From NCBI GenBank assembly GCA_965261105.1, contig CBDHCM010000006.1, positions 4,030,001-4,094,000 of the forward strand: a DNA stretch of 64,000 nucleotides, read 5' to 3'. Shown in pieces: positions 25,859 to 35,426 of the stretch. How positions within the stretch are numbered: position 1 is the first letter of the stretch; each line of letters begins with the position of its first letter. The stretch is from Aldehydirespirator sp965261105 (lineage in GTDB: Bacteria > Actinomycetota > Acidimicrobiia > Acidimicrobiales > Aldehydirespiratoraceae). The notes beneath the pieces were generated by a model. The model did not search any database. It was not told the origin of the DNA and worked only from the letters and a program-made list of their open reading frames with translations. The position numbers were made by a program, and so were the translations under genes.

Positions 25859-26890
25859 ATGAAACTGCACAAGTTCAGCGACGTCGACGCGTTCGTGGCG
25901 CTGGACCTGCCCGGAGCCGAGGCCGCGTCGGGCCCGGTGCGCTGGGCCCGCAAGATCCTGCAGGGCGGCGCCAAGGACCTGGCCCGGTCGCAGACCTACA
26001 CCTACGCGACGCTGCAGATGCGCCGCAGTGGCGCCTCGGCCGGGATCAGCGCCGAGGCCCCGCTGCGGGCCGAGGCTGTCGCATCTTTCGTGGCCGAGGC
26101 GGCAGCGCTCGTGACGCACGGCTCCTATCTGCCCGATGCGGCCAAGGGCGTGGGCGATCAGGATCTCGCGCCGCTGCGGGACGGCGATCCCCGCACGGTG
26201 GCACGGCTCGGCGCCTTCGGGGCGCAGTGCGACGCCCTTTCGGCGGCCGCTGCTGCCGACGCCGCGGTGGGCCTCGACGGGCGAACCGTAGCGATCGAGG
26301 GCCTCTCGGCAACCGCAGCGGCTCTGGCGTCGGAGGTGGCGGCGCGGGGCGGCCGGGTCGTGGCAGTGTCCAGCGCCGAGGGTTCGCTGGCAGCCCCACA
26401 CGGCTTCGACCCTGCGGCCCTGTCGGAAGCCCGGCAAGCGCACGGCGACAAGGCGCTCAGCGCCATGGCCGGCCGCGATGACGGCTTGGACCGGCCCGAG
26501 GCGCTGTGGGGCGAGCCTGCCGATGTGGTGTTCGCCGGATCGAAGATGGGCGTGGTGCACCACGGGGTTGCCGAGGGACTCGGGTGCCGCGCCCTGGTGC
26601 CCAGCGGCCGCCTGGCGTTCACCTCCAAGGCACTGGCCGCGTGCCGCAGGACGGGCATCGCGGCGGTGCCCGACTTCGTGGCGCTGGCCGGATCCACCGT
26701 CGCCGCCTGGAGCAGCCCGGACACCGGCGACGACGAGCTCCGCTCCGAGATCGCAAGCACGGTCGCCGCGCTCATGGCCGACGCCCTCGATTCCGACGAC
26801 GGACCGTTCCTGGGCGCCTGCTACGCCGCAGAAGCGTTCCTGACCACCTGGCAGGACGAGCTGCCGTTCGGCCGCCCCCTCGCCTCCTGA
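25859..26890 (+). CDS. Glu/Leu/Phe/Val dehydrogenase-like protein
   Basis: 343 residues, 18 bp after the P450. ARKILQGGAKDLARSQTYTY and SGASAGIS resemble the substrate-binding part of ELFV dehydrogenases, and GRTVAIEGLSATAAALASEV with GGRVVAVSSAEG forms the nucleotide fold, where EGL replaces the usual GFG. VVFAGSKMGVVHHGVAEGLG near residue 225 and VPDFVALAGSTVA near 280 follow in family order. Key Lys residues of classic glutamate dehydrogenase cannot be assigned with confidence, so the activity is tentative. It completes a three-gene unit with sulfatase and P450. Confidence 0.5.
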   Translation: MKLHKFSDVDAFVALDLPGAEAASGPVRWARKILQGGAKDLARSQTYTYATLQMRRSGASAGISAEAPLRAEAVASFVAEAAALVTHGSYLPDAAKGVGDQDLAPLRDGDPRTVARLGAFGAQCDALSAAAAADAAVGLDGRTVAIEGLSATAAALASEVAARGGRVVAVSSAEGSLAAPHGFDPAALSEARQAHGDKALSAMAGRDDGLDRPEALWGEPADVVFAGSKMGVVHHGVAEGLGCRALVPSGRLAFTSKALAACRRTGIAAVPDFVALAGSTVAAWSSPDTGDDELRSEIASTVAALMADALDSDDGPFLGACYAAEAFLTTWQDELPFGRPLAS

Positions 26891-26996
26891 CGGCCCGCAG
26901 CCATCGGCGTGTTCCTCGACAGCACCGCCTGCCGCCCGCCGGAAGCCCGCCGATCGTGCTGTAGAAGCTGTAGCGGTTTCGGTGTCGATTCTGTAG

Positions 26997-27920
26997 CACT
27001 CATGGATCATCACCGTCCGGATGCGGCCGATGTCGCTCGCCGAGCGAGGGCTCCAGACGCCGACGGTGAGCCTCGGGGAGTTGCTCGCCGGCGGCCGACC
27101 CGACCTCGGAGGCGCCACCCAGGTAGGGGTGGAGCAGTACGCCGAGGAGATCACCCGGTCGGGTTTCCCAGGGTTGCGTGTCCAGCCGACCCGGGTGCGT
27201 GTCGGCTTGCTCGACGGATACATCGAACGCATAGTCGAGCACGACATCCACGGGTTCGGGCGAACCTTCCGCGACCGCGGCGGGCTGCGCAGCTGGATGG
27301 CCGCCTACGCGGCGGCCAGTTCGACGGCCGCCTCGTTCGAGAAGATCCGCGATGCGGCGTCGGCGGGCGAGGCCGACAAGCCGGCGCGCACAACCGCGGT
27401 CCCCTACCGTGCCGCGCTCGAGAGTCTCTGGATGATCGAAGAGGTGCCGGCCTGGTCGCCGACCCGCAATCGCCTGCGGGGACTGGCGTCGGCGCCTGTT
27501 CATCAGATGGCCGATCCCGCCATCGCGGCGCGGCTGCTCGGCGTGACCGCGGACGGGCTGCTCGCGGGCCGCAGCGGCTGGGGCGGTGACGGGCCATTGC
27601 TCGGCGCGTTGTTCGAGTCGCTGGTGACGCTGACGGTGCGGGTGTGCGCGCAGGCCGGCAGCGCTCGTGTGTCTCACCTGCGCACCCACGGCGGCGGCCA
27701 CGAGGTCGATCTGATCGTCGAACGAGCCGACGGCGCGATCATGGCATTAGAAGTGAAGCTCACCTCGACCGTCGACGACGGAGACCTCAGGCATCTGCGA
27801 TGGCTTGCCGAGCGGGTGGGGCCGCGGCTGGTCGACGCGGCTGTGGTCACGACAGGCCGAGAGGCATACCGGCGACGTGACGGGATCGGTGTGATCCCCG
27901 CAGCACTGCTCGGCCCCTGA
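26997..27920 (+). pseudogene. N-terminally truncated DUF4143 AAA-type ATPase
   Basis: An in-frame stop at 26994-26996 precedes ITVRMRPMSLAERGLQTPTV, which in the family follows the ATPase domain. What remains (about 300 residues; first ATG at 27012-27021) is the DUF4143 half with LEVKLTSTVDDGDLRHLRWL, a nuclease-like acidic-Lys motif. The N-terminal P-loop domain of roughly 120-150 residues is missing. Intact members are single-gene AAA proteins widespread in actinobacteria and often linked to mobile DNA. The fragment may be expressed from a new start but cannot bind ATP as the parent did. Confidence 0.7.
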
Positions 27921-28232
27921 TTCTGTGGGCCAGCGCAAAACCTGATCTGAACGCTCAAGTGGTACCGCATCGTTCTGCCACACGAGCCCGAGGCGAGCCG
28001 TCACCGTCCCCGCCAACAACAGGCCCCCGCCAGCCACCGGCGACCCCTCATCAAAGCGCGCCTCCACCCCGTCGATCCCACCAGGCATGCCGCTCACAGG
28101 AAGTGCCCCCCACGCAGCCGGAATAACTGTCGTTATCAACAGCATTCTCCCACGTCAAGAGGCCTTTCTGGTGAACGCTCCAACCCCACAAACCCCACCG
28201 CGCCGGTGGATCCAGGCTAAGATTTGTGCACC
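27921..28232. other. intergenic region, no gene supported
   Basis: 312 bp before the large secreted protein. A minus-strand frame (28145-27747) is open but overlaps the ATPase fragment and resembles nothing recognisable. AT-richer sequence around 28125-28165 (AACTGTCGTTATCAACAGCA) may contain the promoter of the next gene. No hairpin with a T-run was found. Confidence 0.4.
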
Positions 28233-31200
28233 GTGTCGCACCGCCTGCAATCGATCCTGTCTCAAGTGGCGCTAGCATTCTTGGTTCTTTCTTTCCTGCC
28301 CCTGGGCCGCGCGGCGGTGCAAGGGTCGGCAAGCTCCAACAGTGACCCGACGTTCCCGTCCAGCGAGAGCGGCGCCCGAACGGTGGCTGAGAACACCGCC
28401 GCTGGCGTAGGTATCGGCGCACCCGTCGCGGCCTCGCACAGCAATGGCGATACGCGGGCCTGCACGCTGGGCGGGGCCGCGCCCTTCACCATCGTCGCCG
28501 CCACCGGCCGGTTGCAGGCGCCGGCTGCCCTCAATTTTGAGGTCAAGGCCACCCACAGCGTTACGGTATCGGTCAGCGACCAGACGGATGCCGCCGCCAG
28601 CGCGGACAATTCCATCGACGCCACCGTTGCCGTCACCAACGTGGACGAGCCTGGAACTGTCATCCTGGCTCCCGAGCGGCCACGGGCCGGCGTGAGTGTC
28701 ACCGTCACCGATAATGATGGAGCCGTGGTGGTCGTGGGGGCCACCATATTGAACACGCCGGAGGGCAACAGCACCGCCGGCTACGACGTGAAGCTGGGCG
28801 CCCAGCCCACGTCGAACGTGGTGATAAGCCTGACGGTGAGCGGCAGCAGCGACGTGACGGTGGACACCGACCGCAGAACGTCCGGCAACCAGGACAGGCT
28901 GACCTTCACGTCGAGCAACTGGAACACGGGGCAGATCGTGGGGGTGAAGGCCGCCGAGGACGCCGATGCGATCAATGACACGGCTTCCATAACCCACGCA
29001 GTGGTGGACAGCGAAAGCGCCGACGAGTACGACGCCGCGCCCAACGTCGCGCTGGCCGTGACCGTGGCCGATAATGATGCCGGTATAACCCTTTCTCGTG
29101 CTGAACTTGCAGTGACGGAAGGCGGCAGCGGCACCTACACCGTGAAACTGAACGGCTTGCCCGCCTCCAACGTGGTAATCAGCGTAACCGCCGGCGGCAG
29201 CAGCGATGTGACGGCGGACACCGACACGAGAACGGTCGGCGACCAGAATACGCTGACCTTCACCACGGCTGATTGGAGCACGCCGCAGACGGTGACGGTG
29301 AGCGCTGTCCAGGATGACGACGCCGCCAACGACGCCTCTACGCTGACCCACGCGGTGGTGGACGCCGGCAGCGCCGACGAGTACGACGGCGTGCTCAATG
29401 TCGCGCTGGCCGTGACCGTAACCGACGACGACGCCGGAGTGACCGTGGTCGCTGCCGATCCGGTGACGGTGGCCGAGGGACGCACGGGCTCCTACACGGT
29501 GGTCCTGAACGCCCAGCCCGCCTCCGACGTGGTGATCAGCGCAACCGCCGGCGGCAGCGCCGACGTAACGGTGGACACCGACAGCACAACGGCCGGCAAC
29601 CAGGGCCGGCTGACCTTCACCACGGCCAACTGGAACACGGCGCAGACGGTGACGGTGACAGCCCGCGAGGACGACGACGCGGTGGACGACGCGGCCGCCA
29701 TCGCCCACGCGGCGGTGGACGCCGAGAGCGCCGACGAGTACGACGGCGTGGCCGTGGCCGGCGTGAGTGTCACCGTCACCGATAACGATGAAGCCGTGGT
29801 GGTCGTGGGGGCCACCATATTGAACACGCCGGAGGGCAACAGCACCGCCGGCTACGACGTGAAGCTGGGCGCCCAGCCCACGTCGAACGTGGTGATAAGC
29901 CTGACGGTGAGCGGCAGCAGCGACGTGACGGTGGACACCGACCGCAGAACGTCCGGCAACCAGGACAGGCTGACCTTCACGTCGAGCAACTGGAACACGG
30001 GGCAGATCGTGGGGGTGAAGGCCGCCGAGGACGCCGATGCGATCAATGACACGGCTTCCATAACCCACGCAGTGGTGGACAGCGAAAGCGCCGACGAGTA
30101 CGACGCCGCGCCCGACGTCGCGCTGGCCGTGACCGTAACCGACGACGACACCGCAGTGACCGTGGTCGCTACCGATCCGGTGACGGTGGCCGAGGGACGC
30201 ACGGGCTCCTACACGGTGGTCCTGATCGTCCAGCCCGCCTCCGACGTGGTGATCAGCGTAACCCTCAGCGGCAGCGCCGACGTAACGGTGGACACCGACA
30301 GCACATTGGCCGGCAACCAGGGCCGGCTGACCTTCACCACGGCCAACTGGAATACGGCGCAGACGGTGACGGTGACAGCCCGCGAGGACGACGACGCGGT
30401 GGACGACGCGGCCGCCATCGCCCACGCGGTGGTGGACGCCGAGAGCTCCGACGAGTACGACGGCGTGGCCGTGGCCGGCGTGACCGTGACGGTCAACGAC
30501 AACGAAACGGCCGGGGTGACCGTAGTCGCTGCCGATCCGGTGACGGTGACCGAGGGAAACACGGCCACCTACACGATGAAGCTGAACAGCCAGCCCGCCT
30601 CCGACGTGGTGATCACGGTGAGCAGCGACAACCCGGACGTGACGGTGTCGCCGACGCGTCTGACCTTCACCACGGCCAACTGGAACATGGTCAAGACGGT
30701 GACGGTGACCGCCGGACAGGACGGCGACACCGCGAACGACACGGCGACGCTGACCCACAGCGCGACGAGCACCGATGCCACCTACCAGGGCGTCACGATC
30801 ACCAGCGTGGCGGTGGCGGTGACCGACAACGACAGCACTCCCCCTCCGACGACGGGAGGCGGTCGACGCGGCGCGCCCCGGAACCGGTCGCCCGAGTTCA
30901 CTGACGGCTCCGCGACCGACCGCTCCACAACCGAGAACACGCCCGCCGGAGCGGACATCGGGGAGCCCGTCGCCGCCAGGGACCGCGAGGACGACAAGCT
31001 GACCTACTCCCTGCGCGGCGCCGACTCCGAGTCCTTCGACATCGACCCCGCCACCGGCAAACTGCTCACCAAAGCGCCCCTGGACTACGAGGCCAAGGAC
31101 AGCTACTCGGTCATCGTGTCGGTCTCCGACGGCAAGAGCTCATCCGGCAGTGACAATGACAGCCGGGACGACTCCATCAACGTGACCATCGCCGTCGAGA

Positions 31201-32567
31201 ACGTGGACGAGCCGGGCGAGGTTGCTCTGTCGTCCCACCAGCCCCAGGTCGCCGTCGCGCTCACCGCGACGCTGACCGACCCCGACGGCGGCCTCGCCGG
31301 CATCGTCTGGCTGTGGGAGCGCTCGTCCGATCAGGCCGACTGGACCGAGATCGGCGGGGCACGGACGGAGAGCTACACCCCGGTCATCGGCGACCTGAAC
31401 AGCTATCTGCGGGTCACGGCGTCCTACGCCGACGGCTACGGGCGGGGCAAGAGCGCGGGGGCAGTGACCGGCGATCCCGTGCTGATCAACACCATCCCCC
31501 GGTTCCCCAGCGTGGACGGCGGCGGAACGATGGCGGTCGAGGTGGAGGAGGGCTCGGGCGACGCGGCGTCCGGCGGGGTCGGAGAGCCGGTTGCGGCCGC
31601 GGACCCGGACGGTGACACGCTGACCTACTCTCTGAGCGGGGACGACGCCGGATCCTTCGAGATCGACGCGTCCACGGGGCGGCTGTGGAGCAGAGCTCCC
31701 CTCGACTACGAGACGCAGGCCGTCTACTCCCTGGTCGTGTCGGTGCGTGACAGCCGGGACTTCAACGGCGATCCTGACACGGCCGTCGACGCCTCCGTCA
31801 CGATGACTGTCGCCGTCATCAACGTGGACGAAGCCGGGATGCTCACCCTGTTGTCGTCCGAGCCGCGCGTCGGCGTTCCCCTCGCCGCCCGCCTGACCGA
31901 TCCCGACGGGGTGGTGGGAGAGGTCGTCTGGAAGTGGGAGCGTTCCCGCGACGGGAACCCGTGGTCGTCCTCGTGGAGGACCATCAGCGGGGCGGAGTCG
32001 GCGGCCTACGCGCCGGTGGACGCCGACGCGGGCTACTACCTGCGGGTCACGGCGTGCTACGAGGACGGCCACGAGCCGGACAAGAGCAGGCAGGCCATAT
32101 CGGGCTCCGCCGTCGAGGAGAACACTGGTCCCGTGTTCTCCGACGCCCCGGCCGGCGTGCTCGAGAGGAGCGTGGCGGAGAACACGGGCGAGGTCGTGGG
32201 CGATCCGGTCGCGGCAACGAGCCCGGACGGCGGCGCGCTGACCCATGCGCTCGGCGGCGCCGACGCGGCCCTGTTCGCCATCGATTCTGGCACGGGGCAG
32301 ATCAGGGTCGGGGCCGCGACGGTGCTGGACTACGAGGCGGACGAGAACGCCTACGAGGTGACCGTCATCGCCATGGACTCATCGGGCGCGAGCGCGACCG
32401 TCGCCGTGACCATCCGAGTAACCGATGTGGACTTGGGTCCCTACGACACGGACAAGAACGAAGCGATAGCAAGAGACGAGGCCTTAGCGGCCGTGGTCGA
32501 TTACTTCCGAGGCGTCATCAGCAAGGAAGAGACGACAGCGGTCATCCAGCTCTACTCCGCCAGTTGA
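28233..32567 (+). CDS. giant secreted cadherin/Calx-beta-like repeat protein
   Basis: About 1,444 residues from GTG 28233, which gives a normal signal peptide (RLQSILSQVALAFLVLSFLP). One cadherin-like module (residues ~40-150) is followed by six beta-sandwich repeats of about 120 residues sharing LTFTTANWNTAQTVTVTA, then three cadherin-type modules alternating with Ig-like parts (VTASYADGYG), and a C-terminal GPYDTDKNEAIARDEALAAV with EF-hand/dockerin-like acidic spacing. No membrane anchor or sorting motif is visible. A role in adhesion or matrix contact is likely. Two 375-bp stretches are nearly identical, a sign of recent internal duplication. Confidence 0.85.
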   Translation: MSHRLQSILSQVALAFLVLSFLPLGRAAVQGSASSNSDPTFPSSESGARTVAENTAAGVGIGAPVAASHSNGDTRACTLGGAAPFTIVAATGRLQAPAALNFEVKATHSVTVSVSDQTDAAASADNSIDATVAVTNVDEPGTVILAPERPRAGVSVTVTDNDGAVVVVGATILNTPEGNSTAGYDVKLGAQPTSNVVISLTVSGSSDVTVDTDRRTSGNQDRLTFTSSNWNTGQIVGVKAAEDADAINDTASITHAVVDSESADEYDAAPNVALAVTVADNDAGITLSRAELAVTEGGSGTYTVKLNGLPASNVVISVTAGGSSDVTADTDTRTVGDQNTLTFTTADWSTPQTVTVSAVQDDDAANDASTLTHAVVDAGSADEYDGVLNVALAVTVTDDDAGVTVVAADPVTVAEGRTGSYTVVLNAQPASDVVISATAGGSADVTVDTDSTTAGNQGRLTFTTANWNTAQTVTVTAREDDDAVDDAAAIAHAAVDAESADEYDGVAVAGVSVTVTDNDEAVVVVGATILNTPEGNSTAGYDVKLGAQPTSNVVISLTVSGSSDVTVDTDRRTSGNQDRLTFTSSNWNTGQIVGVKAAEDADAINDTASITHAVVDSESADEYDAAPDVALAVTVTDDDTAVTVVATDPVTVAEGRTGSYTVVLIVQPASDVVISVTLSGSADVTVDTDSTLAGNQGRLTFTTANWNTAQTVTVTAREDDDAVDDAAAIAHAVVDAESSDEYDGVAVAGVTVTVNDNETAGVTVVAADPVTVTEGNTATYTMKLNSQPASDVVITVSSDNPDVTVSPTRLTFTTANWNMVKTVTVTAGQDGDTANDTATLTHSATSTDATYQGVTITSVAVAVTDNDSTPPPTTGGGRRGAPRNRSPEFTDGSATDRSTTENTPAGADIGEPVAARDREDDKLTYSLRGADSESFDIDPATGKLLTKAPLDYEAKDSYSVIVSVSDGKSSSGSDNDSRDDSINVTIAVENVDEPGEVALSSHQPQVAVALTATLTDPDGGLAGIVWLWERSSDQADWTEIGGARTESYTPVIGDLNSYLRVTASYADGYGRGKSAGAVTGDPVLINTIPRFPSVDGGGTMAVEVEEGSGDAASGGVGEPVAAADPDGDTLTYSLSGDDAGSFEIDASTGRLWSRAPLDYETQAVYSLVVSVRDSRDFNGDPDTAVDASVTMTVAVINVDEAGMLTLLSSEPRVGVPLAARLTDPDGVVGEVVWKWERSRDGNPWSSSWRTISGAESAAYAPVDADAGYYLRVTACYEDGHEPDKSRQAISGSAVEENTGPVFSDAPAGVLERSVAENTGEVVGDPVAATSPDGGALTHALGGADAALFAIDSGTGQIRVGAATVLDYEADENAYEVTVIAMDSSGASATVAVTIRVTDVDLGPYDTDKNEAIARDEALAAVVDYFRGVISKEETTAVIQLYSAS
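28689..30134 (+). repeat. near-identical internal repeats of the giant protein gene
   Basis: About 375 bp at 28689-29063 recur at 29760-30134 (offset 1,071 bp, i.e. 357 codons or three modules) with only a few differences. A second pair, around 29447-29790 and 30165-30507, is also highly similar. Such repeats can recombine and change the module number. Confidence 0.85.
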
Positions 32568-32986
32568 TTCACGGGGCTGGGGAGCGGCGGACCCGGCGTG
32601 GGCGTCGGCTACCGCCAGGCGCACCCCGCTGAGCCCGCGGGACCGCCGCGAGCCCAAGCAGCTCGGCTCGCGCCACAGCCGCTCGGGCCCGGCCCGCAGA
32701 GCTGCGGCGGCCGGGGGTGAGAGCCGGTTGGGGGCTGGGGCCAGCCCGGGGCTGTAGGGGTTGGATGACAATTGCCAAACGCTGAGGTCAGGCGGTGTGC
32801 CACGCTTCACGCAGGAAACGCGATATCCCGGATTTGGGAACGTTTGACGGCCCCGTCAGCGGTGACCTCTCCGCGTCTTGCGAGGTCAGCGGGAGTGCGC
32901 TCTGACCGGCGTGCGATGCCAAGAGCCTGATTCTGCAACGGATTGTCGCGGCCTGATTACGGTCATCCGTAGAGGTGCCGCCGAAC
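32568..32986. other. intergenic region carrying the left att-like site
   Basis: 419 bp between the giant protein and the NYN gene. The first half is very GC-rich (32580-32730). The att-like 16-mer lies at 32742-32757, after which the sequence resembles the start of the large element at 34301 (GGGG(T/C)TGG, then AAACG(C/T)(T/C)GAGGTCAG). No supported ORF. Confidence 0.5.
32742..32757 (+). repeat. att-like direct repeat 1 (left end of tandem elements)
   Basis: CAGCCCGGGGCTGTAG, identical to 34285-34300 and to 56008-56023, where its last ten bases are the first ten of tRNA-Ala. Here it is followed by element-type sequence instead of the tRNA body. The upstream flank does not resemble the tRNA leader of the other copies. 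Confidence 0.7.
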
Positions 32987-33622
32987 CTACGGAGCAGTTG
33001 GGGCCGGTAGCCATCCTGGCGGTGCTCGGAGTTCCACACCTTCCGGGGTGACCACTGGGTCGGGGAGACGGTTCGACCGTACCGCCGCACGCGAGACCTG
33101 GAACGCGGCGTGTGCTGACTGGGCGAGGTCGGTCGACCAGCGCTTCGGGGGAGAGGCCACGATGACGCGCTTGCGGGGGAAGCGCTCACGGACAGACTCG
33201 ACGATTGGCACGAGGTCGCTGTCGCCGGAGACCATCATCGCCATATCGAAGCGGTCGTCGTAGGCATCGTTGAGGAGCCGCACCGCAATGTTCACGTCGG
33301 TCCTCTTCTCTTCGTTCTTCGTCCACTGCGCGTTGCACGAACGGCAGGTCATGGTCTTGGAGAGGAAGACACCGAAGTCCATTTCGATGCCTCCTGTGGC
33401 TCGCAGAGCGTCGATGAACGTCGCCTGGCGCTTGGCTGCGTCGGGGTCGTTGCGAACGCTGGTAGTGAAGTAGCGGACCAGTTCGAGTCGCTGGCCGGGC
33501 TTGAGGAGCGATGTGCATACGCCGTGTAGGTCAAGCCAGCGGGAGGTTTGAAGGCGCGCGTCGAGAAGGCCGAAGTAGAGGTTGTACCCATCGATGTAGG
33601 CGATCACTCGTTCAGGTGACAT
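32987..33622 (-). CDS. NYN-domain (LabA/DUF88) putative ribonuclease
   Basis: 211 residues. VIAYIDGYNLYFGL puts the first catalytic Asp at residue 11 with Asn 14, EKRTDVNIAVRLLNDAY gives the second acidic site, and MMVSGDSDLVPIVESV the third, the standard NYN/PIN-like order. A CRSC pair (MTCRSCNAQW, near residue 92) is unusual and might bind zinc. NYN proteins are Mg-dependent RNases in RNA turnover, and stand-alone copies are common on islands. It lies alone in the small 1.5-kb element between two att-like repeats. Confidence 0.85.
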   Translation of the reverse strand: MSPERVIAYIDGYNLYFGLLDARLQTSRWLDLHGVCTSLLKPGQRLELVRYFTTSVRNDPDAAKRQATFIDALRATGGIEMDFGVFLSKTMTCRSCNAQWTKNEEKRTDVNIAVRLLNDAYDDRFDMAMMVSGDSDLVPIVESVRERFPRKRVIVASPPKRWSTDLAQSAHAAFQVSRAAVRSNRLPDPVVTPEGVELRAPPGWLPAPTAP

Positions 33623-33682
33623 GGGCTGGAGAAGATACTTGACGTTCTGTCACAGGGTGTTGATAATGTGGAGTGCAACCCC

Positions 33683-33737
33683 CCCAGGGTGAGTAACCCT
33701 GGGCCGACGGCCCCGACTCCGGTCGGGGCTGTCTCGT
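33683..33737 (+). terminator. two hairpins, the second with a T-run
   Basis: CCCAGGGT (33683-33690) pairs with ACCCTGGG (33696-33703), and GCCCCGAC (33710-33717) pairs with GTCGGGGC (33722-33729), followed by TGTCTCGTTTT. The second has the form of an intrinsic terminator for plus-strand transcripts; it would insulate the NYN gene from read-through. Confidence 0.55.
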
Positions 33738-33811
33738 TTTGTGGTGCCTTGCGCAGCCATGCCTAGCTGTGACCCTGCAATTCAGGCGACAGCGCTGTGG
33801 TGACACTTCCT

Positions 33812-34178
33812 CAGGGTGAGGCTTTCCGCACCAGAGGTCAGCGCCGAGACCGGCACGCTCGCGTCGAAGCCCCCATCGTCGATGCCCAGACCCGCCGCGA
33901 CCCGCCGCGGCCTTCCAGCGCACATCACATCGCAGCCGCTCCAGCGCCTCGCGGTCAGAGCACCCCTCCAACGCCTGCAGCACCATAACCACCGCTATCA
34001 CCGACCCCGGCACCGACGGCCGGCACCGACCCCCGAACAGATCCCCGAACATCTCATCGGGGAACAACCTGCGGCGGTGCTCGGCCAAGAACCGATACAC
34101 CGACCCCTCCCGCACCAGAGCCCCACACAGCCCCAGCGCGTCCAACAACTCCCGATCCGGTCCCTCAACGCCCTGCAT
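33812..34178 (-). pseudogene. IS1182-type transposase N-terminal fragment
   Basis: From the ATG at 34178, LVREGSVYRFLAEHRRRLFP, FGDLFGGRCRPSVPGSVIAV and DREALERLRCDVRWKAA match the DUF772/InsH N-terminal domain of IS1182/IS5-type transposases. After about 95 residues the frame shifts (GIDDGGFDASVPVSALTSGA continues in another frame) and the DDE catalytic domain is absent. No terminal inverted repeats remain. It is a dead remnant at the right end of the small element. Confidence 0.7.
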
Positions 34179-34242
34179 ACCCCCAATTCTCCCACACCCC
34201 CCACACGATCGCGAGCACCCGACCCGAATTGCTCAGCAGTCT

Positions 34243-34300
34243 CCTAGAATCGCTCCGGGCGCAATTTCGCGCCACATTTCCATTCAGCCCGGGGCTGTAG
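34243..34300 (+). repeat. att-like direct repeat 2 with tRNA leader
   Basis: Holds the same 16-mer (34285-34300) and, upstream, CCTAGAAT (34243-34250) and CAATTTCGCGCCACAT (34262-34277), both also present before tRNA-Ala at 55965 and 55985. Spacing to the 16-mer differs by one base. It is a 5' tRNA copy, with promoter-like TAGAAT, that runs into element sequence after ten tRNA bases. Confidence 0.8.
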
Positions 34301-34800
34301 GGGCTGGCGCGAATTAGGTAAACGCCGAGGTCAGAGGGGGTACGGCTCTCAGCGTTAGGAACGCGTTTTGCCGTTTCCAGGAACGTCTAACCGCTCCCGC
34401 TAACCGCCCAGTTCACCATTCCCCGAGGTCAGAGCGGCGCGAAAGCGAACCGGCCAGAGCTGACGAGCACCGAAAACGCGTTTTCGGTGCCAAAGCAGAA
34501 ACGCACTTGTGGCAGCACCGTTAGACGGCTCCCCTGCGTTTGAAAGGAATCGGGCGTTGCCGACATGTGGGGGATGCTCGGCCACGCCCGCAACGTTCAT
34601 GGTGGAGCGCATCTCCTGAAGAGCTTGCGGCTCTTCGACAAGTACAGCTACGGTGCCGTTCGCCATCGAATGCGGGGGTCATGCCAACCCCCGATCAGTG
34701 ACCGGGGACATCCGCGGGTGGGCTTCGCCATGGTTCCCTTCGGCTCGGTCACAGGCATTCGATGGCACGAAAGCCCAACCCCGCACCGGGGGGAGCCACC
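34301..34800. other. left end of the 21.7-kb element, non-coding
   Basis: 500 bp without a convincing gene; open frames on both strands lack coding signs. It contains inverted and repeated AACGCG/CGTTTC motifs (34360-34400), the 24-bp palindrome at 34467, and just before 34801 the strong ribosome-binding GGGGGAG. End-binding sites for the recombination enzymes would be expected here. Confidence 0.45.
34467..34490. repeat. 24-bp perfect palindrome near the element end
   Basis: Half-site GCACCGAAAACG (34467-34478) is followed directly by its exact reverse complement (34479-34490). There is no loop, so it suits a dimeric DNA-binding protein better than a terminator. Confidence 0.8.
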
Positions 34801-35426
34801 ATGCCAGCGTTCCGTACCCGCTTCATGCTTGCCGTCCTCGTGTTCGTGCTGGTGGCCGCGGCCTGCGGAGGTGACGACAGCGACCCGTCTGACCGTGCAG
34901 CCGCGGAACCCCCCGAGACCTTCACCACGTCCGACTCCGGGTCGGAAGGCTCGCCGGAGGACTCGCCGGAGGACTCGCCGGAGGCTGATACCACCACCGA
35001 CGGCGAGCAGATGGACTCAGCGGCACCTGGCACCGCATCCGACGCTGGGCCTCTGGACTCCACATCCGGCACCGAGCCACAGGACTCGTCGCAGCCTGTG
35101 GTGCGGCTGGGTGACCGGTTCGAGTGGTGCGCTGAGATGCAGGCCGTATGGGACGCGCACGACCACGCCCTCGTTGCTCTTGTCGCGGCTGAGGCCGGGC
35201 ACGAAGAGGCTCTGGCAAAGTACGAGGCTGCTACCGATGAGTTGAACAGAGCCGAAGCACGCGAGATCGTAGAGGCTGCACAAAGTGACGTTCGTGAAGT
35301 CAACGACAAATACCAGCAAGCCTTGACCGATGCAGTCGATCAACTTCGTCTAGCGAGACGCGCCACCGATGACAGCACCGAAGGCATTGCCTACCAGCGA
35401 GCATGGGAAGCGCTCAGCGAAAAGTC
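34801..35426 (+). pseudogene. lipoprotein gene truncated by an IS
   Basis: The ATG at 34801 follows GGGGGAGCCACC. A signal peptide with lipobox (LAVLVFVLVAAAC|GGDD, Cys about residue 22) leads into a Ser/Asp/Glu/Pro-rich linker with the repeat SPEDSPED, and then a helical, charged domain (HALVALVAAEAGHEEALAKY, EALAKYEAATDELNRAEARE) likely to form a coiled coil. After about 209 codons the frame enters the ISL3-type element at 35427. Sequence beyond that IS does not continue the gene, so the 3' end is lost. Confidence 0.75.

Noticed and set aside
24572..27247. 891-codon minus-strand frame
   Set aside because: Covers sulfatase end, P450 and dehydrogenase genes on the opposite strand; translation is low-complexity and the plus-strand genes carry all catalytic motifs.
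28272..30758. 828-codon open frame on the minus strand
   Set aside because: It mirrors the repeats of the plus-strand giant protein, with a His/Val/Gly-rich translation and no domain; the plus strand has the signal peptide and recognisable modules.
32569..32810. Minus-strand frames between the giant protein and NYN gene
   Set aside because: GC-rich, Arg/Ala/Pro-rich translations without similarity; the region is better explained as an element boundary.
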